From assembly GCF_000374145.1 (NCBI RefSeq), contig NZ_KB893654.1:266106-330105 (forward strand): DNA of 64,000 nt, written 5' to 3'. The notes beneath the pieces were generated by a model. That model ran no database searches. It worked only from the letters and a program-made list of their open reading frames with translations, and was not told the origin of the DNA. Positions 53,385 to 62,547 of the stretch are shown piece by piece (position 1 is the stretch's first letter; the number at the start of each line of letters is the position of its first letter). The DNA comes from Neomegalonema perideroedes DSM 15528. GTDB lineage: Bacteria > Pseudomonadota > Alphaproteobacteria > Rhodobacterales > Rhodobacteraceae. A program made the position numbers and the translations under genes.

Positions 53385-53600
53385 GTGAGGATTCTTTTGC
53401 TTTTGGCGGCGACGTCGCTGATCGCGGCGGGCGGCGCTCAGGCGCAAAGCTGCAAGGCGGCGAAAAGCTGCGCCGAAGCGGTCGAACTCTGGTGCGGCGG
53501 CTACGCCCGCGCCGACCGCGACGGAGACGGCGTCCCTTGCGAGAATCTCTGTCGCGGCAAGGCTCAGGCGGATGAAATCCGGGCCGGGCGCGCCTGCTGA
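53385..53600 (+). CDS. Small secreted excalibur-type calcium-binding protein
   Basis: 71 residues from GTG 53385. The signal LLLLAATSLIAAGGAQA is followed by a compact Cys-rich domain. It has the excalibur pattern ADRDGDGVPCENLC, with two Cys pairs (CKAAKSC, C at WCGG, and the last two). Such domains bind calcium and occur in extracellular proteins, often with nucleases. Here it stands alone. Its function is unknown. Confidence 0.7.
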   Translation: MRILLLLAATSLIAAGGAQAQSCKAAKSCAEAVELWCGGYARADRDGDGVPCENLCRGKAQADEIRAGRAC

Positions 53601-53669
53601 GGCGAGAGTCTCCCGCCGGGCGCAAGGCGGCTCTTGACCTTTCGGCCCGGCTCGCCGAAATGACGCCCC

Positions 53670-54245
53670 ATGCGCAATTCGGAATCCTCGCCGTCGATGC
53701 ACGGCACGACCATCCTCGCCGTCCGCAAGGGCGGCGTGATTTGTTTGGCCGGAGACGGGCAAGTCAGCCTCGGCCCCACCATCGTGAAGGGCGACGCCCG
53801 CAAGGTGCGCCGGCTGGAGGTCGGCGGCCATGCGGCGCTCGCGGGCTTCGCGGGCGCCACCGCCGACGCCTTCACGCTGCTGGAGCGGCTGGAGGCCAAG
53901 CTGGAGCAATCGCCCGGCCAGCTCCGCCGCGCGGCGGTGGAGCTCGCCAAGGACTGGCGCACCGACCGTTATCTGCGGCGGCTCGAAGCCATGCTCATCG
54001 TGGCCGATGAAAACGAGACGCTGCTGCTCACGGGGCAAGGCGACGTGCTGGCCCCCGAAGGCGGCGCGACCGCCATAGGCTCGGGCGGGAATTTCGCTCT
54101 GGCGGCGGCGCGGGCGCTGATGGATTCGGAGCGCAGCGCGGAGGAGATCGCGCGGCGCGCCATGGCCATCGCCGCCGAAATCTGCGTCTACACCAACGGC
54201 CGCCTGACGGTCGAAACCCTGATCTCCGCCTCCGAGGCCCCATGA
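53670..54245 (+). CDS. hslV: ATP-dependent protease subunit HslV
   Basis: 191 residues. The proteasome-like catalytic Thr13 follows a short propeptide ([13 protein letters not shown]). [20 protein letters not shown] and the C-terminal [18 protein letters not shown] complete the family pattern. It forms the dodecameric peptidase of HslUV. The stop overlaps the hslU start (ATGA). Confidence 0.95.
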   Translation: MRNSESSPSMHGTTILAVRKGGVICLAGDGQVSLGPTIVKGDARKVRRLEVGGHAALAGFAGATADAFTLLERLEAKLEQSPGQLRRAAVELAKDWRTDRYLRRLEAMLIVADENETLLLTGQGDVLAPEGGATAIGSGGNFALAAARALMDSERSAEEIARRAMAIAAEICVYTNGRLTVETLISASEAP

Positions 54246-55558
54246 CCACCAATCTCACGCCCCGCGAGATCGTTTCCGAGCTCGACCGCCATATCGTCGG
54301 GCAGGAGGCCGCCAAACGCGCCGTGGCCGTCGCCTTGCGCAATCGCTGGCGGCGCCAGCGCCTGCCTGACGAACTCCGTGACGAGGCCATGCCGAAAAAC
54401 ATCCTCATGATCGGCCCGACCGGCGTCGGCAAGACCGAGATCGCGCGGCGTCTGGCCAAGCTCGCCGACGCGCCTTTCCTGAAGGTCGAGGCGACGAAAT
54501 TCACTGAAGTCGGCTATGTGGGCCGCGACGTGGAGGCGATCATCCGCGATCTGGTGGAGAGCGCCATCGTCCTCGTGCGCGCCCGCAAGCGCGAGGAGAT
54601 GAAGGCCCGCGCCGAGGGGGCCGCCGAGGAGCGCGTCCTTTCGGCTCTGGTGGGCGAGGGCGCGAGCCCCTCCACCCGCGAGGCTTTCCGCCGCAAGCTC
54701 CATGCGGGCGAGCTCGATGCGAAGGAGATCGAGATCGATCTGGCGGATTCGACCAATCCCTTCCAGATGATGGAGATCCCCGGCCAGCCCGGCGGCGGCG
54801 CGGGAATGTTCAACCTCTCGGACATCTTCGGCAAAGGCGCCTTCGGGCGCACCAAGAAGCGCCGGATGACGGTCGCGGAATCTCATGCGGCCCTCGTGGC
54901 CGAGGAGGCGGATAAGCTCATCGATCAGGAGACCGTCACCCGCGAGGCCGTCAAGGCCGTCGAGGAGAACGGCGTGGTCTTCCTCGACGAGATCGACAAG
55001 ATCGCCGACCGCGCCGAAAGCGGACGCGGCGGCGCCGACGTCAGCCGCTCGGGGGTTCAGCGCGACCTGCTGCCGCTCATCGAAGGCACCAGCGTCTCGA
55101 CGAAATACGGAGCGGTCAAGACGGACCACATCCTCTTCATCGCTTCGGGGGCCTTTCATGTGGCCAAGCCCTCGGATCTCCTGCCGGAGCTTCAAGGCCG
55201 CCTGCCGATCCGGGTGGAGCTGAAGCCTCTGACCGAGGCCGATTTCCGCCGCATCCTCACCGAGCCCCACGCCTCGCTGCTCAAACAGGCCGAGGCGCTG
55301 CTCGCCACCGAGGGCGTGAAGCTGGAGGTGACGCCCGACGGCGTGGAGGCCCTCGCCGAAGCCGCCGCCGAGGCCAACGCCCGGCTGGAGAACATCGGCG
55401 CGCGGCGTCTGCATACGGTGCTCGAACGGGTGCTGGACGAGATCTCCTTCGCCGCCAGCGACCGCGACGGCGAGACCGTCGCGCTCAACCGCGCCTATGT
55501 GGCGGAGCGGCTGGGGGATCTGGTGAAGAACGTGGATCTCGGGCGCTACATCCTGTGA
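54242..55558 (+). CDS. hslU: ATP-dependent protease ATPase subunit HslU
   Basis: 438 residues. The N-terminal [16 protein letters not shown] is followed by Walker A GPTGVGKT (58-65) and the pore loop GYVGRDVE. An I-domain occupies about 100-230, Walker B is [11 protein letters not shown], and the C-terminus [11 protein letters not shown] inserts into HslV. It unfolds substrates for HslV. It is translationally coupled to hslV and followed by a strong terminator. Confidence 0.96.
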   Translation: MTTNLTPREIVSELDRHIVGQEAAKRAVAVALRNRWRRQRLPDELRDEAMPKNILMIGPTGVGKTEIARRLAKLADAPFLKVEATKFTEVGYVGRDVEAIIRDLVESAIVLVRARKREEMKARAEGAAEERVLSALVGEGASPSTREAFRRKLHAGELDAKEIEIDLADSTNPFQMMEIPGQPGGGAGMFNLSDIFGKGAFGRTKKRRMTVAESHAALVAEEADKLIDQETVTREAVKAVEENGVVFLDEIDKIADRAESGRGGADVSRSGVQRDLLPLIEGTSVSTKYGAVKTDHILFIASGAFHVAKPSDLLPELQGRLPIRVELKPLTEADFRRILTEPHASLLKQAEALLATEGVKLEVTPDGVEALAEAAAEANARLENIGARRLHTVLERVLDEISFAASDRDGETVALNRAYVAERLGDLVKNVDLGRYIL

Positions 55559-55565
55559 AGCCTTG

Positions 55566-55590
55566 AAGGGCGCCGCGAGGCGCCCTTTTT
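55566..55590. terminator. Intrinsic terminator after hslU
   Basis: AAGGGCGCC (55566-55574), loop GCGA, GGCGCCCTT (55579-55587), then further Ts to 55590. It lies between hslU and the convergent RNR-like gene and may serve both. Confidence 0.85.
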
Positions 55591-55594
55591 CGTC

Positions 55595-57517
55595 TCAGCC
55601 CTCGCCGTGCCGCCGCAGGGCCGCCGCCAGAGCCGCCGGAACCGAGGGCGCGAAACGCCCCTCCACGAGGCTCGGACCCGCCGGATCCTCAAGCCCCTCC
55701 AGAGCCGCCGCCAGAATCTCCGGTTTGACGCCCGCCGTCAGAGCCGCCGAGATCAGCCGCGCCGCGGCCTCGGGCCAGACCTCGGCCGCGCCGATTTCGC
55801 CGCGGACCTGAAGCAGCGCCTCGACGGGGCGTCCGTCGGCTTCGTTCAGGGTGAAGAGCCAGCGCCGCCCTTCAGGGCCCTCCACGGCGTAGGTCGCGCC
55901 GGAGAGCCGCCAGGGCCGCCCTCCGCCCGCCGGAGGATTCAGCGCCGCGCCGTTCGCGGAAGGCCGGGGCGCGGGCTCCGGAGCCTCCGCCAGACGCGGC
56001 CGTGCGCGCGGCCTCGGCGGCCCCTCGGGCGGAGCGTCCATGAAGATCGCGCCGTTGGCGCCGCCCTCCCAGACCATATGGAGCTTCTCCATGGCGGCCT
56101 CGGGCGAGGCGGGGCGGATCAGCCGCGCGGGCCCCGCCGCGTCCAGCCGCCGCCGCGCCAGAGCCGCCAGCGCGATGCGGTCCTCATCCTCGCCGAGATA
56201 GGCGGGATCTTCGGTTTCGGCGCTCCATGCGGTGACGAAGGCGCAGCGCAGCCCTTCGGCCATGACGGCGCGGGCCTCGGCGTCGAGCGCCATGGCGGCG
56301 GGCGTTCTGAGGCGGGTCTCCGGCTCGAAGGCGGGATAGGCGCCTTTCTCGGCCGCCAGAGCCGCCGCCTCCCGCTGGGCGAGGGTCTGAAAGGCGGCGA
56401 ACCAGCGCTCGGCCCGCGCGCGCCAGTCGGCTTCGCCCGGATGCAGCCCGCAGACCGCCAGAGCCTCGGCCACATGCCCCAGCCGCAGCGCCACGCGCCG
56501 CCGGGCGGCGGCCTCGGCGGCCTGAGCCTCCAGCGGCGGATCCAGCGCGTCATGGGCGTCGTCGAGCATCCGCAGCGCCGCCCCGACCAGAGGCCCGAGC
56601 GCCGCTTCGTCGAGATCGGGGCCGCCGGGCCTGCGGACGAGCAGCTTGCGCGCGTCGAGCAGCCCCATGGGCGCGCCGGAATTCGGCGGCGCGGCGAAGC
56701 CCTGAGCGTCCGGCGCGAGGGGCAGGCGTCCGCCGAGCGGATCGGCCTCGGCCAGACGATCGGAGAAATAGACGGCCAATCCCTGCGTCGCCGCGCCCTG
56801 CGCCGCCGCGAAGAGCAGAGCCTGAGCCTTCATCGCGGCGGCCTGACGCGGCCCCTGCATCGGCGAGCCGGCGAATCGCCAGTCGCTTCCGGCCGCGGCG
56901 GCCCTCATCAGCGCGTCGGGGAGCAGCGCCGCGCGCCGAGGGCCTGCGCCGCGTCCGGCGTAGAAGGCGGGGGATTCGGGATGCCCGGCGTCCAGCGCCA
57001 GCAGCAGAGGCGGCGGCGAATCGCCCGAGGCGCCCGCTTGGGCGGCGGCGTGCAGATCCAGAAAACGCCGCACGGCCTCATGTCCGCCGAGGCCGGAGAG
57101 GTCGCAGACCGCCGAAGCGTCGGAGGCGGCGATGATCGACAGATCGGCCAGCAGCGACCAGAGCGCCCGCGGGCCCTCCTGCGGCGGATTGGCGATATAG
57201 GATTCGACGGCCGCGGGGGCGGGGGCCGCTTCGGCGAGCAGGGCTTTCTCCAGCGAGGCGGAGAGCGTCAGCGCGCCCTGCGTCAGAGCCTCTCCGAAGG
57301 CGAGACGCCAATAAGCGCGCCGGGCGCCGGGCTCGGGGGCGGCCAGCCGCGCGGCCATGGCTTCGCGCGCGCGGTCCCGGGCTTCGCTTTCGGCGGGATC
57401 GGGCGTCTGGGCGTCCGGAGGGAGCGCCGCGCCGCGGGCCTCCTGCGCAGGAGAGGGCCAAGCCTCGGGAAAGGGCCGGGCGGAAGAAGAGCGGTCGCCG
57501 CCGCCGGAGCGATTCAT
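55595..57517 (-). CDS. Degenerate class II ribonucleotide reductase-like protein with TSCPD domain
   Basis: 640 residues from the ATG at 57517 (GAGGGG upstream). The C-terminal ~80 residues form a TSCPD domain (YAVEGPEGRRWLFTLNEADG, ending AARLISAALTAGVKPEILAA), as at the end of B12-dependent ribonucleotide reductases. The middle shows RNR large-subunit traces (VALRLGHVAEALAVCGLHPG, FQTLAQREAAALAAEKGAYP). I cannot find the catalytic Cys-x-Glu-x-Cys loop or the other active-site Cys, so catalysis is doubtful. A regulatory or scaffold paralogue is possible. The sequence is Ala/Pro-rich, as in its neighbours. Confidence 0.6.
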   Translation of the reverse strand: MNRSGGGDRSSSARPFPEAWPSPAQEARGAALPPDAQTPDPAESEARDRAREAMAARLAAPEPGARRAYWRLAFGEALTQGALTLSASLEKALLAEAAPAPAAVESYIANPPQEGPRALWSLLADLSIIAASDASAVCDLSGLGGHEAVRRFLDLHAAAQAGASGDSPPPLLLALDAGHPESPAFYAGRGAGPRRAALLPDALMRAAAAGSDWRFAGSPMQGPRQAAAMKAQALLFAAAQGAATQGLAVYFSDRLAEADPLGGRLPLAPDAQGFAAPPNSGAPMGLLDARKLLVRRPGGPDLDEAALGPLVGAALRMLDDAHDALDPPLEAQAAEAAARRRVALRLGHVAEALAVCGLHPGEADWRARAERWFAAFQTLAQREAAALAAEKGAYPAFEPETRLRTPAAMALDAEARAVMAEGLRCAFVTAWSAETEDPAYLGEDEDRIALAALARRRLDAAGPARLIRPASPEAAMEKLHMVWEGGANGAIFMDAPPEGPPRPRARPRLAEAPEPAPRPSANGAALNPPAGGGRPWRLSGATYAVEGPEGRRWLFTLNEADGRPVEALLQVRGEIGAAEVWPEAAARLISAALTAGVKPEILAAALEGLEDPAGPSLVEGRFAPSVPAALAAALRRHGEG

Positions 57518-57715
57518 AGGCGTCCCCTCATGGCGTTCCTCGCAAACGCGAATCAATCCGGAGAGGGCTCTTCGCCCGCCTCCGGATCGATCCTAACACG
57601 CCGAAAACCTCAGGTCGCGGTTTTCTGTATGCGGAAAGAAATCCCGCCCGGCGCCTGTTCCGAGCCTGTTCGGCGCTCGCGTCGGAGCCCGTTCAGCGCC
57701 CGTTCAGCGCCCGCC

Positions 57716-58024
57716 TCAGCGACGGCCGCCGAGCAGCGAGCGGATCAGGCCGACGATGACCATCAGAGCGCCGCCGCCGACGCCGCCGCCGGCCACCTGG
57801 CCGAGGATCGAGCCGATGTCGAGGCCCGCCGCCGGAGCGGTCGCCGCCGCGGCGCCGCCGCCGAGGACGCTGCCGATGATCGTCGAGCCGAGGCCGCCGC
57901 CGAGGATGCCGGTCAGCGAGTTCAGCGCCGTGCCCAGGCTGAATTTGGGCAGCAGGGCGCCGGCGATGTTGCCGCCGGCGGCGCCGGAGATCAGCGAAAT
58001 GATGATGGGAAGAAGGGATTCCAT
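57716..58024 (-). CDS. Gly/Ala-rich membrane-associated hypothetical protein
   Basis: 102 residues: MESLLPIIISLISGAAGGNI and later a hydrophobic GGALMVIVGLIRSLLGGRR end. There are several GGG runs and almost no charge until the terminal Arg-Arg. It may be a small glycine-zipper-like membrane protein. I do not recognise a named family. The ATG at 58024 gives a clean frame; it is divergent from DUF1489. Confidence 0.55.
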   Translation of the reverse strand: MESLLPIIISLISGAAGGNIAGALLPKFSLGTALNSLTGILGGGLGSTIIGSVLGGGAAAATAPAAGLDIGSILGQVAGGGVGGGALMVIVGLIRSLLGGRR

Positions 58025-58191
58025 TCGAAAGTCTCCGCGGCTCCTGCTTTCATGCTTCAGGCTTGCCGCCTGATCCCGTTTTGGCGCAGTCAGGAGCGTG
58101 AAAGCTGCGCGCCGCCCTTATAGCAGAAATTCATCTGTCGCGTTATGCGCCATTGACGAAAGAGCTAAAAAAGGATTTCCATACGCTCCTC

Positions 58192-58638
58192 ATGCTGCAT
58201 TTGGTCAAGCTTTGTGTCGGCGTGGACACGATCGAAGAATTTTTCTCCGAGCTTTCCGAAGCCGAAGCGGCGGATTCCTCCGTTTCGGGGCGCGCGCCGC
58301 CTTGGAGATTCCGCCACGTCACCCGCCAAACCCCTCGCCGGTCTGGGGAAATCCTCGCCGGAGGCTCGCTTTACTGGGTGATTTCCGGGCGAATCCTCTG
58401 TCGGCAGAGAATCGTCGGGCTGGAGCCTCTGCGGGGCGAGGATGGAATCGAGCGCTGCGCGATCCTCCTGTCCCGCGAGGCTTGGCGCACGCGTCCGGCG
58501 CCGCGCCGCCCTTTTCAGGGCTGGCGCTATCTGGAGGCGAAGGACGCGCCCTCCGATCTCGGCGGCGGGGATTCCACGGAAGCCGAGGCTCTGCCGGACG
58601 ACCTGCTCGCGCGGCTCGGAGATTTCGGCGTCCTTTAA
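58192..58638 (+). CDS. DUF1489 family protein
   Basis: 148 residues from the ATG at 58192; a TTG at 58153 would add 13. Family features: MLHLVKLCVGVDTIEEF at the start, RFRHVTRQTPRRSGEILAGG, SLYWVISGRILCRQRIVG, and RPFQGWRYLEAKDAPSDLG. DUF1489 is a short alphaproteobacterial protein of unknown function. The ribosome site is weak (AAGGA about 17 bases upstream), so the start is uncertain. Confidence 0.85.
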   Translation: MLHLVKLCVGVDTIEEFFSELSEAEAADSSVSGRAPPWRFRHVTRQTPRRSGEILAGGSLYWVISGRILCRQRIVGLEPLRGEDGIERCAILLSREAWRTRPAPRRPFQGWRYLEAKDAPSDLGGGDSTEAEALPDDLLARLGDFGVL

Positions 58639-59298
58639 GGCGCCCTCAAAAAATCCTCAGAGGGCCTTGATGGCGCGCCGGTCGGAGAGGCGCGGCGGCG
58701 CGGCCTGCGAATCGATTCTCGGATCGGCTCAGGAATCGCGGAGGCGCCCGAATCGCCGCGCTGAACGCCTGAAATCGAAGAAAATCTCTGTTTTTCAAGA
58801 TATTGGGAATCATCCTATCTGAAAGGCGTGGAGCGCCCGCCGGAGGATTCGCAGAAAAACCCCTGCGCAAACCTGATCCGGCGCCGACGTTTCTCCTGAA
58901 GTTTTTCATCCGGGGGCCTCCCGCGAAATGAGGCGGCCCGCCTTATTCGCCTGACCCAAAGGCGTAACCTCATCCGTAAGGACTCCAATCTCGCCTTCCG
59001 GATAGCGGCCTGTTTTTGGTGAATTTTCAGTCACCTTCCTGAATGCGTCGCCGGATGGGTCTAGTTAACCAATGGGGCTTCTGCGCCTTTTTAGGACGTT
59101 TCGCCCCATTCCGGACCCGAAAGGACCTTTGAGAGGCCATTTCGCGGACGCCGTTCAGGGTTTGATTAGCTCTCGAAGCGCCGACGCGCTCCGGTCCTGA
59201 ACCTCTCCATCTCCACGGAGGGCGGGACTGGAGCCCCTCCCGGAACAGGGAGCGGGATCGGCCTCGCAGAAGCGATGACGTTCAGACAGGAGACGACC
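58639..59298. other. Long intergenic region before the secreted repeat protein
   Basis: 660 bp without a gene I can support. GC is uneven, with AT-rich patches near 58780-58815 and 59010-59075 (for example GTCTAGTTAACC). These are likely promoter and leader of the gene at 59299. An AGACAGGAGACGACC ribosome site ends the region. Confidence 0.5.
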
Positions 59299-59676
59299 AT
59301 GAACAAGACCCTCGCCGCCCTCGCCCTCGGGGCCGCCACGCTCTTCGCCGCCGCCGCGCCCGCCGCCGCCGGGGGCTACGCCCAGCCGGGCGTGACCTAC
59401 AATTATGGTTCGAGCTATGCTTCGGGCTACGGCTCCACCGTCACCACCTATCAGCCGGTGACGACCTATCAGGCGGTGACCACCTACAAGCCGGTCACCA
59501 CCTATCAGCCGGTGACGGTCTATAAGGCGCCCGTCTACAGCGCGCCGGTCTATTCGACCCCCGTCTACACGACCCCGACCTATAAGCCGACCACCTGGGT
59601 CTCGCCCAAGCGCGACTGGCGCAACTCCTGGCGCGGCGGCCACGGCTCCCGCCACGCTCACGGCCCGCGCCGCTAA
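59299..59676 (+). CDS. Secreted Tyr/Thr/Val tandem-repeat protein
   Basis: 125 residues from the ATG at 59299 with CAGGAG upstream; a frame start at 59275 is less likely. The Sec signal ends APAAAGG near 24. Residues ~50-100 are tandem repeats of a short unit of the form V-T-T-Y-x-P/A, then P-V-Y-x-x-P (for example VTTYQPVTTYQAVTTYKPV). The tail is basic and His/Arg-rich (GGHGSRHAHGPRR). No family is recognised. The repeats suggest a surface or envelope structural protein. A strongly structured 3' region follows. Confidence 0.7.
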   Translation: MNKTLAALALGAATLFAAAAPAAAGGYAQPGVTYNYGSSYASGYGSTVTTYQPVTTYQAVTTYKPVTTYQPVTVYKAPVYSAPVYSTPVYTTPTYKPTTWVSPKRDWRNSWRGGHGSRHAHGPRR

Positions 59677-59698
59677 GGCTCCGGCCCTGCGCAGCAAA

Positions 59699-59783
59699 CG
59701 CCGCGCGATCCGTCCTCCGTCTTCCTCCGGCCCCCAAAACCCCTTGCCGGAGGAAGCCCAGAGGCGGAGAGGGACGCGCGGCG
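59699..59783 (+). ncRNA. Long imperfect hairpin in the 3' region of the repeat-protein gene
   Basis: The outer stem CGCCGCGCG (59699-59707) pairs perfectly with CGCGCGGCG (59775-59783). The inner stem CTTCCTCCGGC (59721-59731) pairs perfectly with GCCGGAGGAAG (59746-59756). The middle TCC..CTCCG also pairs with CGGAGAGGGA with small bulges. A second hairpin GGCGCTC / GAGCGCC lies at 59780-59797, sharing its first bases with the outer stem. The structure is seen directly; whether it is a 3' UTR stabiliser or a separate small RNA is open. Confidence 0.5.
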
Positions 59784-59840
59784 CTCGGCGGAGCGCCGGA
59801 CCCGCATGAGCAACGCCCCGCTCTGAACGGCTCTCCGCCG

Positions 59841-59876
59841 GCCCCGCTCCGCTTTTCCCGCGGAGCGGGGCTTTTT
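59841..59876 (+). terminator. Very strong intrinsic terminator
   Basis: GCCCCGCTCCGC (59841-59852), loop TTTTCCC, GCGGAGCGGGGC (59860-59871), then TTTTT. It is a 12-bp perfect stem. It ends the transcript that includes the repeat-protein gene and the hairpins. Confidence 0.92.
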
Positions 59877-59917
59877 CCCGCTTTGAAGGCCCTGAAAGCT
59901 CCTTTTGGGCGTCCCTC

Positions 59918-59946
59918 TTGCGCCGGAGGCTTCCGCGCGCTAAGTA
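59918..59946 (+). promoter_or_regulatory. Possible promoter of the rimP-nusA-infB operon
   Basis: TTGCGC (59918-59923), 17 bp, then TAAGTA (59941-59946), lying between the terminator and the leader hairpin. The match is modest, but the spacing and position are right. Confidence 0.35.
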
Positions 59947-60014
59947 TGGCCTCGACATAGCGGCGTCCGCTGGTCCGGTCGGAAGACTGGAGCCGGGACG
60001 TTCCGATTTTTCGG

Positions 60015-60038
60015 GCGGGCCGCAAGGTCCGCTTTTTT
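60015..60038 (+). promoter_or_regulatory. Terminator-like attenuator in the rimP leader
   Basis: GCGGGCC (60015-60021), loop GCAA, GGTCCGC (60026-60032), then TTTTTT (60033-60038), all upstream of rimP at 60097 with no gene before it in the transcript. The upstream leader 59947-60014 also has self-complementary segments. An intrinsic terminator inside the leader of a transcription-factor operon suggests attenuation. NusA feedback is an inference. Confidence 0.55.
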
Positions 60039-60096
60039 CGTCGCGCCTCCCTCCCCCGGAGGGCCGCGCGGCCTCCGAAACGCCGGGAGACGCCTG

Positions 60097-60774
60097 ATGT
60101 CCGAAGATTCCGAACTGCTGGCCCAGCTCGCCGCGCGGACCTCCGCCGACGCGCGGATTCTCGCGCTGATCGCGCCGACCGTCGCCGGTCTGGGCTATGA
60201 TCTGGTGCGGGTGCGGCTGATGGGCGGCAAAAGCCCGCGCAGCCCCCTGACGCTTCAGGTCATGGCCGAAAAGCCCGACGGGACCATGGACGTCGAAGGC
60301 TGCGCGCAGATCAGCGAGGCGCTTTCGGCGCTGCTCGACGTCGAGGATCCCATCGAGCGCGAATATGCGCTCGAAGTCTCCTCGCCGGGCATCGACCGCC
60401 CGCTGACCCGCGTCAAGGATTTCGCCGATTACGTCGGGCATGAGGGCAAATTCGAGATGGGCGCCCATCTGGAGGGCCGCAAGCGCTTCCGGGGCCTGAT
60501 CGTCGGGGTGATCCATGCGGGCGAGGCCGTGGAGATCGAAGCCGTCGATTCCAAGGGAACCGTGGAGCGCGTGGCTCTGGCTCTGGCGGATATGGCCGAC
60601 GCGCGGCTGGTGATGACGGACGAACTCGTCGCCCTCAGCCAGAGCCGCCTTCCGCCCGCCCCCGAAGGCGAGGCCGCAGACGAGGCCGGGGCCGAAGCGG
60701 TCGCGGAGGCCCCCCCGCCGCGGAAAGGGGCGCGCAAACCCGCCAAATCCCCCGGGCGGCGGAAGCCCGGCTGA
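60097..60774 (+). CDS. rimP: Ribosome maturation factor RimP
   Basis: 225 residues. The N-terminal domain (LIAPTVAGLGYDLVRVRLMG, VEGCAQISEALSALLDVEDP) and LEVSSPGIDRPLTRVKDFADY are diagnostic. The C-terminal SH3-like domain is followed by a basic, Ala/Pro-rich tail of about 50 residues. It is needed for 30S maturation. It heads the conserved rimP-nusA-ylxR-infB operon. Confidence 0.95.
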   Translation: MSEDSELLAQLAARTSADARILALIAPTVAGLGYDLVRVRLMGGKSPRSPLTLQVMAEKPDGTMDVEGCAQISEALSALLDVEDPIEREYALEVSSPGIDRPLTRVKDFADYVGHEGKFEMGAHLEGRKRFRGLIVGVIHAGEAVEIEAVDSKGTVERVALALADMADARLVMTDELVALSQSRLPPAPEGEAADEAGAEAVAEAPPPRKGARKPAKSPGRRKPG

Positions 60775-60861
60775 AAGCCGCGCCGCCGCTCTGGTTCAAC
60801 CCAATAGATCGCGCAATGAATCCGGACCCGGTTTCCGGATCGCGCTCGAGGAGACGCATGA

Positions 60862-62544
60862 ATGGTCAGCGCCAATCGTCTTGAACTGCTCCAGATCGCC
60901 GACGCCGTCGCGCGTGAGAAGGGCATCGACCGCCTGATCGTCATCGAGGCGATGGAGGACGCGATCCAGAAGGCCGCGCGCTCCCGCTACGGCGCCGAAT
61001 ATGAGATCCGCTGCAAGATCGATCCCCGCAGCGGCGAGATGTCCCTCGCGCGCATCCGGCGCGTCACGCCGGAGGTGGAGAACCACTTCGTCGAGATCCT
61101 CGTTCAGGACGCTCAGAAGCTCAAGCCGGGCGCCGTCGAGGGCGACGAGATCGTCGATCCCCTGCCGCCCCTCGACTTCAGCGGCAGCTTCGGGCGCATC
61201 GCCGCCCAGACCGCTAAGCAGGTGATCGTGCAGAAGGTCCGCGAGGCCGAGCGCGACCAGCAGTTCGAGGAATATCGCGACCGCATCGACAGCATCGTCA
61301 ACGGCACGGTGAAGCGCGTCGAATACAGCAACGTCATCGTGGATCTGGGCCGCGCCGAAGGCGTGATCCGCCGCGACCAGCTCATCCGCTCCGACGCCTA
61401 CCGCATCGGCGACCGGGTGCGCTGCTACGTCATGGACGTGCGCCGCGAGGCCCGCGGCCCGCAGATCTTCCTCTCGCGCACCCATCCGCAATTCATGGCG
61501 AAGCTCTTCGCGCAGGAAGTGCCGGAGATCTACGACGGCGTCATCGAGATCCGGGCCGTGGCCCGCGATCCGGGCAGCCGCGCCAAGATCGGCGTGATCA
61601 GCCACGACGACTCCATCGATCCCGTGGGCGCCTGCGTCGGCATGAGGGGCTCGCGCGTTCAGGCGGTGGTTCAGGAGCTGGGCGGCGAGAAGATCGACAT
61701 CATTCCGTGGTCCGAGGATCCGGTGACCTTCATCGTCAACGCGCTCCAGCCCGCCGAAGTCGCCAAGGTGCTGCTCGACGAGGACGCCGAGCGCATCGAG
61801 GTGGTGGTCCCCGACGATCAGCAGAGCCTCGCCATCGGACGGCGCGGACAGAACGTGCGTTTGGCCTCGCAGCTCACCGGCTGGGACATCGACATCACCA
61901 CCGAGGCCGCCGAATCCGAGCGCCGTCAGAAGATCTTCGCCGAGCGGGCCGCGCTCTTCATGAACGCGCTCGGGCTGGAGGAGATGACCGCCCAGCTCCT
62001 CGCCACCGAGGGCTTCGAGAGCGTCGACGAACTCGCTTACGCCGAGGACGAGGAGCTTCAGGAGCTTCAGGGCCTGCCCTTCGAGGCGGGCGAGGCCGTG
62101 CGCGCCAAGGCTCTGGCCCATCTGGCCGCCGAGGACGAGGCCCGTCTCCAGCACGCCCGCGATCTGGGCATGCAGGAGGATCTCATGGAGTTCGAGGGCC
62201 TCAGCGCCCCCATGCTGGAGGCTCTGGCCGAATCGGGCGTCAAAACCTTGCAGGACTTCGCCGAAATGGCCGATTGGGAGCTGGCCGGCGGCTGGTCCAC
62301 CCATAACGGGCGCCGCGTGAAGGACGAGGGCGTGCTGGAGAAATTCGACCTCTCCGCCGAGGAGGCCCGCAGCCTGATCATTCAGGCCCGCGCCGCCGTG
62401 GGCATGATCTCCGCCGAGGAGATCGAGGCCATGCACGCCGCCATGGCCGCCGCCGCCGAAGCGGAGGCCGCCGAGGCCGAAGCCGGAGCCGAGGCGGGGG
62501 CCGAGGAGGCCGCCGAAGGCGCGGCCGCCGGAGAGGAGCGTTGA
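60862..62544 (+). CDS. nusA: Transcription termination/antitermination factor NusA
   Basis: 560 residues. Domains: N-terminal RNA-polymerase-binding (1-~130), S1 ([20 protein letters not shown], ~135-200), KH1 and KH2 ([39 protein letters not shown]), then acidic C-terminal helix-hairpin-helix repeats ([20 protein letters not shown]) and an Ala/Glu-rich tail. Start chosen at 60862 (GAGGAGACGC upstream). It modulates pausing, termination and antitermination. Confidence 0.97.
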   Translation: MVSANRLELLQIADAVAREKGIDRLIVIEAMEDAIQKAARSRYGAEYEIRCKIDPRSGEMSLARIRRVTPEVENHFVEILVQDAQKLKPGAVEGDEIVDPLPPLDFSGSFGRIAAQTAKQVIVQKVREAERDQQFEEYRDRIDSIVNGTVKRVEYSNVIVDLGRAEGVIRRDQLIRSDAYRIGDRVRCYVMDVRREARGPQIFLSRTHPQFMAKLFAQEVPEIYDGVIEIRAVARDPGSRAKIGVISHDDSIDPVGACVGMRGSRVQAVVQELGGEKIDIIPWSEDPVTFIVNALQPAEVAKVLLDEDAERIEVVVPDDQQSLAIGRRGQNVRLASQLTGWDIDITTEAAESERRQKIFAERAALFMNALGLEEMTAQLLATEGFESVDELAYAEDEELQELQGLPFEAGEAVRAKALAHLAAEDEARLQHARDLGMQEDLMEFEGLSAPMLEALAESGVKTLQDFAEMADWELAGGWSTHNGRRVKDEGVLEKFDLSAEEARSLIIQARAAVGMISAEEIEAMHAAMAAAAEAEAAEAEAGAEAGAEEAAEGAAAGEER

Positions 62545-62547
62545 GCC

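Noticed and set aside
59440..59600. Periodic repeats resembling a CRISPR array
   Set aside because: The periodicity is a coding repeat of short peptide units in one frame; there are no uniform direct repeats with unique spacers, and no cas genes.
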